Below are positions 1 to 5,168 of a stretch of 5,168 bases of DNA, in pieces. The DNA is from Gemmataceae bacterium (GTDB taxonomy: Bacteria > Planctomycetota > Planctomycetia > Gemmatales > Gemmataceae): the NCBI GenBank assembly GCA_017853285.1, contig JAFMJU010000298.1:1-5168 (forward strand). Direction: 5' to 3'. Below the pieces are notes generated by a model. The model had not been told where the DNA came from. It made no database searches and saw only the letters and a list, made by a program, of their open reading frames with translations. Positions within the stretch are counted from its first letter, which is position 1; the number at the start of each line of letters is the position of its first letter. The position numbers and the translations under genes were made by a program.

Positions 1-260
1 TGGTGTACAACCACACGACCACGGGGCGGAGGCCGCTGAATGTGGCCATCAGCACCGATGGCAAGAAATGGAGCGCCTTGGGCACCCTGGAGGTTGAACG
101 CGGCGAGTTCAGCTACCCGGCGGTGATCCAGACCGCGGACGGGATGGTACAGATTAGCTACACCTGGAAACGGCAGAAGGTGCGGGTGGTCACGCTCGAT
201 CCCAAGGGATTCCAGCCCGAGCCGATCGCGGCCAATGGTAGATGGCCCGAGGGGCGGTGA
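1..260 (+). CDS. BNR/sialidase-like protein, C-terminal fragment (5' end outside window)
   Basis: This is the last 85 or so codons of a gene that enters from the left edge; the reading frame is open from base 3 and stops with TGA at 258-260. The visible part carries an Asp-box-like motif (STDGKKW, bases 51-71), typical of the beta-propeller blades of sialidases and related BNR proteins. It is followed by GEFSYPAVIQTADG and an ISYTWKR strand, a tail I associate with the exo-alpha-sialidase / BNR_2 family. Such proteins cleave terminal sialic acids or related sugars from glycans, usually outside the cytoplasm. The catalytic centre and any signal peptide would lie upstream, so neither activity nor location can be checked here. 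Many proteins with this fold are annotated sialidase without proven activity. The gene is convergent with the next one, 4 bases away. Confidence 0.75.
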   Translation, partial: VYNHTTTGRRPLNVAISTDGKKWSALGTLEVERGEFSYPAVIQTADGMVQISYTWKRQKVRVVTLDPKGFQPEPIAANGRWPEGR

Positions 261-264
261 TTTT

Positions 265-1494
265 TCAGTCGTCGTCTTCTTTTGCCTTGGCATCCTTCTC
301 GGGCAGCTCTTCCTTCAGCGGCGTCTTGGCTTGCAGTTCGGGCCGGGCGGCGGCGTAGGCCTTCCATTTGGTGAGGGCGGCGCGGCGCTTTTCGGTGGAA
401 GTGAAGCCCATGTTGTAGGTGTTGAAGTGGTTGAACTGGGAACCCTGCTCGGCGAAGGGGAAGCTGTAGTCCTTGTGTGATTGACGGGTCATCGACACCA
501 GTTGAGCCAGGGCCACATCACGCACCTCGGTGGTGCCGCGCAACTGGCCGCGCTGGCCCAACTGGAACTGGTTGATGTGCGTGGAGTCGTCGAGCACGGC
601 GGCCAGCAGGTGGGCGTCCTTCTGCTCGCCGAACTTGCCCACCAGCGCGCAGGCCAGGCCCCGGCCGTGGGGGTTGAAGCCCCGGTTGGCCAGCACCACC
701 TCGGCCAGCTCGACGCTTTCCTTCAGGTTCAGGTTCATGCACATGTGGATGAGCATGTTCTGCGTCTGGGGGGAGCGCATCTGCGCCCGCATGAAGCCCA
801 CGGCCAGCCGGTACAGCGGCGAGGTCTCGCCCTGCGGGCGATCGAGCACGGCAGTCCGCACCTGCTCGTGCGACAGGATGTTGCTGATCTGGCTGGTGGC
901 TGTGTCGAGGTTCACCATCTGCCGTTGGGCGCCCGGTTGGTTCGCCTCTCGCAGCTTGGGGTTCTGCAGGGCGAACAGCACCGTGGCCACCTCGGGCACC
1001 ATATTGCGCGCGCCGGGCTGGCCCGGGCGGCGCTGGTAGAGGTTTTGCATCAGGTTTTGCGCCGTGCCGGCCACCAGGCCGCCGGCCCGGTCGGGGCGCT
1101 CTTCCACATCCGCCAAAAAGATCGGGTTGGCGCTCCACATCTCGGCGAAGAATTCCCGGCCCCGACGGGTCTCCCCCACCACGGAGGCGTATCTTTCGTA
1201 TCCGGGGAGCGTGCCCTTGCCTTCCTTGAATTTCTTGAGCCTTGCCTCCAGGTCGGCCACGCGCAATTGGTCGAGCAGTTCGCGGCACCGGCGGGCCACC
1301 TCCGGGTCGGCGGCCGCCAGGCCCTTGTTGAGCGCGCCGAAGGCGTCCATCCCGAGGGTGGCGAGACCATCGTGCGCGGACTGCCGGACGCTGAACCGCT
1401 CATCCCCCAACTGGCGCACCAGTTCCTCAGCCCGGGCGGTATCGGCCGGGCCATCGGCGGATGGGGCCAGCAGCGCCAGCCAGATGCCCACCAT
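265..1494 (-). CDS. HEAT-repeat protein, probably exported, planctomycete-type
   Basis: 409 residues. Residues 22-78 form a clear HEAT-like/armadillo helix pair (EELVRQLGDERFSVRQSA, then a second helix ending RRCRELLDQLR). A second alpha-helical repeat region at about 261-335 contains LACALVGKFGEQKD and EVRDVALAQLVSMT. The C-terminal part has the layout DYSF ... MGF ... KRRAALTKWKAY (about 342-380), which I recognise from HEAT-type proteins of Planctomycetes, and it ends in a charged Lys/Glu/Asp tail (about 390-409). The middle, 120-260, is Gln/Asn-rich and matches nothing I know. HEAT repeats are protein-binding scaffolds; no catalytic residues are evident. The N-terminus (MVGIWLALLAPSADGPA) resembles a short signal peptide but lacks the usual positive charges. 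The start is well fixed: an in-frame TAA lies about 72 bases upstream, no other start codon lies between, and GGGGAGG sits 6 bases before the ATG. Partner and role are unknown. Confidence 0.85.
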   Translation of the reverse strand: MVGIWLALLAPSADGPADTARAEELVRQLGDERFSVRQSAHDGLATLGMDAFGALNKGLAAADPEVARRCRELLDQLRVADLEARLKKFKEGKGTLPGYERYASVVGETRRGREFFAEMWSANPIFLADVEERPDRAGGLVAGTAQNLMQNLYQRRPGQPGARNMVPEVATVLFALQNPKLREANQPGAQRQMVNLDTATSQISNILSHEQVRTAVLDRPQGETSPLYRLAVGFMRAQMRSPQTQNMLIHMCMNLNLKESVELAEVVLANRGFNPHGRGLACALVGKFGEQKDAHLLAAVLDDSTHINQFQLGQRGQLRGTTEVRDVALAQLVSMTRQSHKDYSFPFAEQGSQFNHFNTYNMGFTSTEKRRAALTKWKAYAAARPELQAKTPLKEELPEKDAKAKEDDD

Positions 1495-1632
1495 GCCCCA
1501 CCTCCCCGCTGACGACTGGTATGTTGGAAAGATCGTGAAACCAGACTGATATCTTCTCCTTTCAGTTTACACCCGGGCAACCGCCGCCTCAATCGGAGCT
1601 GACGGCCCAGATCATCATTCGAGGATTCTCGC
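1495..1632. promoter_or_regulatory. Divergent intergenic region (promoters expected for both flanking genes)
   Basis: These 138 bases separate the 5' ends of the HEAT-repeat gene and the peptidase gene, so promoters for both must lie here or inside the genes. The most AT-rich part is about 1521-1570. It holds an extended -10-like string on the + strand (TGATATCTT, 1547-1555) without a well-spaced -35; TTGGAA at 1524-1529 is 20 bases away, too far for a standard sigma-70 site. It also holds a spaced inverted repeat, ACTGA (1545-1549) and TCAGT (1562-1566), with a 12-base spacer. GAGG at 1621-1624, 8 bases before the ATG at 1633, is a plausible ribosome binding site for the peptidase gene. The role as a promoter region is inferred from gene orientation; no single element is convincing. 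Confidence 0.45.
1500..1506 (-). promoter_or_regulatory. Ribosome binding site of the HEAT-repeat gene
   Basis: On the minus strand GGGGAGG lies 6 bases upstream of the ATG at 1494. It supports this start, which is also the first start codon after the upstream in-frame stop. Confidence 0.6.
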
Positions 1633-2769
1633 ATGCTCGACGCCACCTGGTGCTCCCGCCGCCGCAAGCGGCTGGTGGACGCCCTGAAACCCCCAGGAAC
1701 CCTCTGGTTCGACCAGGCGGATTCGCTGAGGTATCTGGCGGGCTTTCATGTCGATCCGTTCAGCCTGGGTTCGGGCTATGGCGGGGTGCTGGCGGTCCAT
1801 CCCGATGGGACCGCTGAACTGTGGCACGATGACCGCCTGCCCGATTCCGCGGCAGATTGCCATGTGGACCAACGGCATGAGGTGCATTGGTACAACGGCC
1901 GCACCCCTCCGGTGGGCCTGCGCGCCCTGGCGGTGGTGAACGCCTTGCCCAAGGGCTTTTTGGGGCAGTTTTGCGACCATCCGGGCAGTCCCGGGGCCGA
2001 CCGGGTGATCAGCGAACTGGCCCGCCTGCGCCGGGCGAAGGATCCCGATGAGATCGCCCTGATCGTCCGGTGCTGCCGGGCCGGCGAGGCGGGCCATGCC
2101 TGGGGCCGGGAAAATATCCATGCCGGCATGACCGAGACCCAGGTGTATGCCGGGGTGCAGCAAGCGTGCACGCTGGCCGCCGGCGAGGCGGTGATTGTCT
2201 ATGGCGATTTCGCCGTGAGCCCGGGGCCCTCCCGGGGCGGCGGGCCACCCACCGACCGGGTGTTGAAGCCGGGTGACCTGTTCATTCTGGATTTTTCGGT
2301 GGTGATCGGCGGGTACCGCTCCGACTTCACCGCCACCTGGTGCGTGGGCCATGCCAACCCGCACCAGGCTCGTCTCTACGAGACCGCCTGCCAGGCCATG
2401 ACCGCCGCCGAGGCCATGCTGGTGCCGGGGAACACCGCGCACGCGGTGCACCAGGCGATGAAGCAGGTGTTCACGGATGCCGGGTTGGGCGACGCCTTTC
2501 CGCACCATGCCGGGCATGGTTTGGGTTTGGGCCACCCGGAAGGGCCGTTTTTTGTTCCCGGCAGCCAGGAGGTGCTGGTGGCCGGCGATCTGGTAACGCT
2601 GGAACCCGGTGCCTATGTGGATGGCGTGGGAGGCCTGCGCATTGAGCGGAATTACCTGGTGGGGGCTGACCGGCTGCCCGCCGGAGCGGTGCCCGAAGTG
2701 GGGCTCCCGTCCGCTACAGGCCTACTAACCCTCACCCGGCATGCCCTGGGATTTGAAACAGGGCGGTAG
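1633..2769 (+). CDS. M24-family metallopeptidase (Xaa-Pro aminopeptidase/dipeptidase type)
   Basis: 378 residues, a usual length for prolidase-like M24 enzymes. Residues about 10-130 match the creatinase/prolidase N-terminal domain in position (WFDQADSLRYLAGF near 25-38), followed by the linker ELARLRRAKDPDEIALI (128-144) that precedes the pita-bread catalytic domain. All five expected metal ligands can be placed: D220 (LFILDFSV), D231 (YRSDFTA), H295 (HAGHGLGLG), E324 (TLEPGAYV) and E338 (RIERNYLV). H301 in HPEGP fits the second active-site histidine. Family members use a dinuclear metal centre to remove residues next to proline; the exact substrate, or another M24 role, cannot be told from sequence. 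There is no signal peptide, so it is probably cytoplasmic. ATG 1633 is preceded by GAGG with 8-base spacing. The gene is divergent from the HEAT-repeat gene, and 106 bases separate its stop from the next start. Confidence 0.93.
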   Translation: MLDATWCSRRRKRLVDALKPPGTLWFDQADSLRYLAGFHVDPFSLGSGYGGVLAVHPDGTAELWHDDRLPDSAADCHVDQRHEVHWYNGRTPPVGLRALAVVNALPKGFLGQFCDHPGSPGADRVISELARLRRAKDPDEIALIVRCCRAGEAGHAWGRENIHAGMTETQVYAGVQQACTLAAGEAVIVYGDFAVSPGPSRGGGPPTDRVLKPGDLFILDFSVVIGGYRSDFTATWCVGHANPHQARLYETACQAMTAAEAMLVPGNTAHAVHQAMKQVFTDAGLGDAFPHHAGHGLGLGHPEGPFFVPGSQEVLVAGDLVTLEPGAYVDGVGGLRIERNYLVGADRLPAGAVPEVGLPSATGLLTLTRHALGFETGR

Positions 2770-2810
2770 TTCGGTCTGGAAACAGGCTGCACCCGGCAGG
2801 GTTTGGCGAT

Positions 2811-2816
2811 TATGCT
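2811..2816 (+). promoter_or_regulatory. Possible -10 element upstream of the His-rich gene
   Basis: TATGCT matches four of six bases of the sigma-70 -10 consensus and lies about 60 bases before the start at 2876, in the gap after the peptidase stop. No convincing -35 is found at the right distance, so this is weak. If used, the transcript would begin just before the hairpin at 2832-2852. Confidence 0.2.
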
Positions 2817-2831
2817 GGAAGGACGGTCATC

Positions 2832-2852
2832 GGGCGGGTGATTTACCCCCCC
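2832..2852 (+). other. GC-rich hairpin between the peptidase and His-rich genes
   Basis: GGGCGGGT (2832-2839) and ACCCCCCC (2845-2852) pair at seven of eight positions (one C-C mismatch) around a 5-base loop GATTT. The hairpin is 62 bases after the peptidase stop and ends 23 bases before the next start. It could end peptidase transcription, but the only T-run nearby (TTTT, 2860-2863) is 7 bases downstream rather than adjacent, so it is not a standard intrinsic terminator. It could instead be a leader structure of the His-rich gene. The pairing is seen; the function is inferred. Confidence 0.4.
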
Positions 2853-2875
2853 CTGACAGTTTTGTGGACCTAGCC

Positions 2876-3355
2876 ATGCCTGGACGCGCCAATGACGACG
2901 CAGCCGGTGCCCGCTCCCTCCGGGGTTTGGGGGTATGGCTGGCATTGTTGGTAGTGGCCCTGCAGGCTCCCAGTATCTCGATCCACCATTGCCATGACGG
3001 CGGGAGTGAGGACCACCACCACATCGTCTGGCAGAAGGCTGGCCAGCCCGCTCCAGAAAATACCGGGGACCTGGCTCCCTCGCATGGCCACCGGGTGGTT
3101 TGGGGTTGGGACCTGCACGACCCTTCGGGCCACGATTCTGATACCGAGCCGGGGGACGACTGTTGCCCCGCAGGGGTGATCCAGGCGGGCCAGGCCCCCG
3201 CCGAGGCGGTTCAGCCCCTCCATATGGCTTGCTTGCCCATCATTTCTGGGTGTGTTGTTGCCTGGAACTGGGCACCGCCGAAGGGCACCCTTCAACTCCG
3301 GGAAAACCCAATACCCGTCTGCCCCCATTCCGGGCCCATGGTGTTGCGCGTCTGA
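2876..3355 (+). CDS. Small His/Cys-rich exported or membrane-anchored protein, putative metal binding
   Basis: 159 residues, family not recognised. An Arg-containing N-terminus (R4, R13, R16) precedes one hydrophobic stretch (about 18-32, LGVWLALLVVALQAP), which suggests a signal peptide or single membrane anchor. Directly after it come histidine clusters: HHCH (37-40), DHHH (46-49), HGH (70-72) and H81/H86 within an Asp-rich stretch. Ten of the protein's 12 His lie between 37 and 86. Cysteines are at 39, 96, 97 (DDCCP), 119, 126 and 149. Such clusters are common in proteins that bind Zn, Cu, Ni or Co, and the gene sits 77 bases before an RND metal-efflux adaptor gene. Periplasmic metal capture or sensing is therefore an inference from composition and context. 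The frame is open back to an ATG at 2741, but that start would overlap the peptidase gene and give no signal peptide; ATG 2876 puts the hydrophobic segment in the right place. No clear ribosome binding site precedes it; GTG 2864 is an alternative start. Confidence 0.65.
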   Translation: MPGRANDDAAGARSLRGLGVWLALLVVALQAPSISIHHCHDGGSEDHHHIVWQKAGQPAPENTGDLAPSHGHRVVWGWDLHDPSGHDSDTEPGDDCCPAGVIQAGQAPAEAVQPLHMACLPIISGCVVAWNWAPPKGTLQLRENPIPVCPHSGPMVLRV

Positions 3356-3371
3356 GGCGTCATTCAGCCCG

Positions 3372-3401
3372 TTGCGGACGCATTTGTTCCACTCATATTT
3401 T
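3372..3401 (+). promoter_or_regulatory. Candidate sigma-70-like promoter of the RND efflux genes
   Basis: TTGCGG (3372-3377, three of six to consensus) and TATTTT (3396-3401, four of six) are separated by 18 bases in an AT-rich patch of the 77-base gap before the adaptor gene. The -10 ends 31 bases before the ATG at 3433. Spacing is acceptable but the matches are modest. The genes could equally be co-transcribed with the His-rich gene. I saw no recognisable metal-regulator operator here. Confidence 0.3.
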
Positions 3402-3420
3402 CACCCGATCCATCTGAATT

Positions 3421-3425
3421 AGGAG
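3421..3425 (+). promoter_or_regulatory. Ribosome binding site of the RND adaptor gene
   Basis: AGGAG with a 7-base spacer to ATG 3433, a near-ideal Shine-Dalgarno sequence that fixes this start. Confidence 0.75.
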
Positions 3426-3432
3426 TATTCCC

Positions 3433-4959
3433 ATGGCGGATTTTCCGCAGGGGCAACCGGTGGTTGTCCGACCCGTTCAGCCCGCGCCCCGCAATCCGGC
3501 GGTCGCATGGCTTCTGGGGGGAGCCCTGTTGCTGGCCTCGGCTGCAGGTGTGGGTTTTGGCGCCTTGAAACTGATGCGGGGGGAGGGGAAGAAGGAGGCC
3601 GAACCTGAAAAGGCCGAGGCTGGAACAGGCGATGGCGCGGTGGTGGAACTGAAGCCGGTGGCCATGGAAAAAGCCGGGGTGAAGGCTGAGAAACTCCAGC
3701 GGGCACCGTTTGTGGAGCTGGTGCGGGTACCCGGTCGTCTGGCGCTGGACGAGACCCGGTTGGCCCATGTGAACCCGGTGGTGGACGGCATCATCCAGGA
3801 GGTGCCGGTGCGCCTGGGCCAGGAGGTGAAGGCGGGCGATGTGCTGGCCACTCTGGAATGCAGGGATCTGGCGCAAGCCAAACTGGAACTGGTGAAGGCG
3901 CGACTGGGCCTGCAGCAGGCCGAGGCCCAGGAGAAATGGAACCGGGAGGTGGGCACCAACACGCAGGCGCTGGTGGACAACCTGGAAAAAGGGGTGGCCA
4001 TCGCCGAGATCGAGAAGATGTTCCGAGGCCGCAACCTGGGCGACCTGCGCCAGCAACTGGTAGGCAGCTACAGCCGCCGGCTGCAGGCGAAGGCGCAATT
4101 CGACGCGGTGAACCAGCCCGATGTGGTGGGCGCGGTCTCGCAATCGAACCTGATCAAGCTGCGGGCCGACAGCGAGGGGGCCGAGGCGGCCTTCCGCGCG
4201 CTGTGCGAGGAGATGAAGTTCCAGTCGGTGCAGCAGATCCGGGTGGGCGAGCAAAAGCTGCGCGAGGCGCAGACCGCCGAGGCGCTGGCCAAGACCCAAC
4301 TGCTGATGATGGGTTTTAACCGGGAAGAGGTGGAGAAGATGAACCCGATCGCGGAGGGGGAGAAAGTCTCCCGCTACCCGCTGCGCTCCCCCATGGCGGG
4401 CACCATCATCGACCAGCATGCCGTACTGCGGGAGCGGGTGGGCCTGCAGAACCAGATGTTCCAGATCGCCAACCTGAATACCCTGTGGCTGAAGGCGGAT
4501 GTGCCGCAGCGCGACCTCCGCCTGGCCCAGGGGCTCGCCGGCGGCTATGTGCGCTTCAGCCCGGCCGAGGGTTCTGGGTCAGGGTCGGAGCACCAGGCCA
4601 GGGTCCTGTACACGGGCGATCTGGTGGATCCGACCACCCGCACCGTGAACCTGCTGGCCGAGGTGGATAACACGAAACGCGACTGGAAGCCGGGCATGTT
4701 TGTCGAGGTCTCGTTGGTGCGCGCCGAGCCTGGGGTGCTGCAGGTGCCCCTCGAGGCGGTGCAGCGGCAGGACACGCAGACCTTCGTCTTCGTCCGCGAG
4801 TCGGCCACCCGGTTCCGCCGGGCGGATGTGAAATTGGGCCGCCAGGCGGAGGGCAGGGTGGAGATCCTCCAGGGGCTGAAGGAGGGCCAAGAGGTGGTGG
4901 TGGCGGGTGGCTTCATCCTGAAGAGCGAACTGTTCAAGGAACAGCTCGCCGGGGACTGA
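3433..4959 (+). CDS. RND efflux periplasmic adaptor subunit (CzcB/CusB-type, HlyD family)
   Basis: 508 residues, close to the roughly 520 of CzcB and longer than CusB. It should link an inner-membrane RND pump to an outer-membrane channel. In order: a short cytoplasmic start; one hydrophobic segment (about 24-45) with no lipobox cysteine, so an uncleaved anchor or signal; a charged linker (49-64); the first half of the lipoyl-like barrel-sandwich (112-143, VDGIIQEVPVRLGQEVKAGD); a long alpha-helical hairpin (about 145-298) whose tip may lie near 225-237 (GAVSQSN); the second lipoyl half (315-349, YPLRSPMAGTIIDQHAVL); a beta-barrel (about 350-430, with DPTTRTV and WKPGMFVEV); and a membrane-proximal domain (about 436-500, ending GLKEGQEVVVAGGFILKSEL). 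The partner pump gene starts 40 bases downstream, so the two are probably one operon. Metal specificity cannot be read: the N-terminus lacks the Met cluster used by CusB. Confidence 0.93.
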   Translation: MADFPQGQPVVVRPVQPAPRNPAVAWLLGGALLLASAAGVGFGALKLMRGEGKKEAEPEKAEAGTGDGAVVELKPVAMEKAGVKAEKLQRAPFVELVRVPGRLALDETRLAHVNPVVDGIIQEVPVRLGQEVKAGDVLATLECRDLAQAKLELVKARLGLQQAEAQEKWNREVGTNTQALVDNLEKGVAIAEIEKMFRGRNLGDLRQQLVGSYSRRLQAKAQFDAVNQPDVVGAVSQSNLIKLRADSEGAEAAFRALCEEMKFQSVQQIRVGEQKLREAQTAEALAKTQLLMMGFNREEVEKMNPIAEGEKVSRYPLRSPMAGTIIDQHAVLRERVGLQNQMFQIANLNTLWLKADVPQRDLRLAQGLAGGYVRFSPAEGSGSGSEHQARVLYTGDLVDPTTRTVNLLAEVDNTKRDWKPGMFVEVSLVRAEPGVLQVPLEAVQRQDTQTFVFVRESATRFRRADVKLGRQAEGRVEILQGLKEGQEVVVAGGFILKSELFKEQLAGD

Positions 4960-4986
4960 CACGCCTGGACGCTCACAGCCATTCGC

Positions 4987-4992
4987 GGAGAA
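4987..4992 (+). promoter_or_regulatory. Ribosome binding site of the RND pump gene
   Basis: GGAGAA with a 7-base spacer to GTG 5000. It supports the GTG start over later in-frame starts, which would remove the cytoplasmic N-terminal residues and the first membrane helix. Confidence 0.65.
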
Positions 4993-4999
4993 CGAGACC

Positions 5000-5168
5000 G
5001 TGCAGACGAGACTGATCCTCTGGGCCCTGGAAAACCGGTTTCTGGTGCTGCTGGCCACCGGCCTGCTGGTGCTGGGTGGCGTGTACGCCATGGTGGGCCT
5101 GCCAGTGGACGCCGTGCCCGATGTCACCAATGTGCAGGTGCAGGTGATGACCACCGCGCCGGCGCTGG
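5000..5168 (+). CDS. RND heavy-metal efflux pump (CzcA/CusA family), N-terminal fragment
   Basis: The first 56 codons of a gene cut by the right edge; full-length relatives have over 1000 residues. The translation begins (M)QTRLILWALENRFLVLLA, a short amphipathic start and the first transmembrane helix (about 13-32). It then runs into GLPVDAVPDVTNVQVQVMT, the sequence that opens the periplasmic porter domain of heavy-metal RND (HME) pumps. These proton-driven trimers export ions such as Cu/Ag or Zn/Co/Cd from the periplasm or cytoplasm. The residues that separate metal classes, in the central membrane helices and porter domain, lie outside the window, so CzcA and CusA cannot be told apart. 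It starts with GTG, 40 bases after the adaptor stop, and is probably translated from the same transcript. Confidence 0.9.
   Translation, partial: MQTRLILWALENRFLVLLATGLLVLGGVYAMVGLPVDAVPDVTNVQVQVMTTAPAL

Noticed and set aside
481..1512. A 343-codon open frame on the + strand opposite the HEAT-repeat gene
   Set aside because: Its translation is rich in His, Ala, Gly and Leu without domain motifs. It is the mirror of a high-GC gene that has a good start, ribosome binding site and recognisable repeats on the other strand.
1615..2535. A 306-codon open frame on the - strand opposite the peptidase gene
   Set aside because: The + strand encodes all M24 metal ligands in order; the minus frame shows no known motif and is a by-product of GC-rich codon use.
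2741..2875. N-terminal extension of the His-rich protein to the ATG at 2741
   Set aside because: It would overlap the peptidase gene by 29 bases, run through the hairpin and bury the signal-like segment 60 or more residues inside the protein.
2870..3328. A 152-codon minus-strand frame as an alternative to the His-rich protein
   Set aside because: It has no signal peptide, motif or ribosome binding site that I can see. The + strand frame has a hydrophobic N-terminus followed by ordered His clusters and the same direction as the efflux genes.
3357..3381. Inverted repeat GCGTC/GACGC after the His-rich gene as a terminator
   Set aside because: The stem is only 5 bp with a 15-base loop and no T-tract directly after it, so chance is a sufficient explanation.
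3364..4419. A 351-codon open frame on the - strand opposite the adaptor gene
   Set aside because: Its translation is a Leu/His/Gln-rich low-complexity sequence typical of antisense frames of GC-rich genes; the + strand carries a complete adaptor domain set.

Overview
The window reads as high-GC, densely coded bacterial chromosome. Its best taxonomic fit is a planctomycete, probably of the Gemmata/Isosphaera type. This rests on protein style: an exported HEAT-repeat protein with a C-terminal layout I associate with Planctomycetes, a sialidase-type BNR protein, and an RND adaptor with a long interrupted hairpin. No rRNA or marker gene is present, so the assignment is an inference.

Layout: (1) bases 1-260, the C-terminal end of a BNR/sialidase-like protein on the + strand; (2) 265-1494, a 409-residue HEAT-repeat protein on the - strand, convergent with the first gene and separated from it by only 4 bases; (3) a 138-base divergent intergenic region at 1495-1632; (4) 1633-2769, an M24-family (Xaa-Pro type) metallopeptidase with all five metal ligands; (5) 2876-3355, a small exported His/Cys-rich protein of unknown family, preceded by a GC-rich hairpin; (6) 3433-4959, an RND periplasmic adaptor (CzcB/CusB type); (7) from 5000 to the window edge, the first 56 codons of the matching CzcA/CusA-type RND pump, starting at GTG.

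The right half (2876 to the end) looks like the front of a heavy-metal efflux locus. The pump and adaptor would form the inner-membrane and periplasmic parts of a tripartite exporter, and the His-rich protein could bind metal in the periplasm or at the membrane. No outer-membrane factor or metal-responsive regulator is visible; either may lie beyond the right edge. The left half looks like ordinary housekeeping and lineage-specific genes with no evident link to metal efflux.

I found no RNA gene, insertion sequence, CRISPR array or phage element. The most interesting item is the His-rich protein beside the efflux genes. I would not call the window a new system on this evidence.
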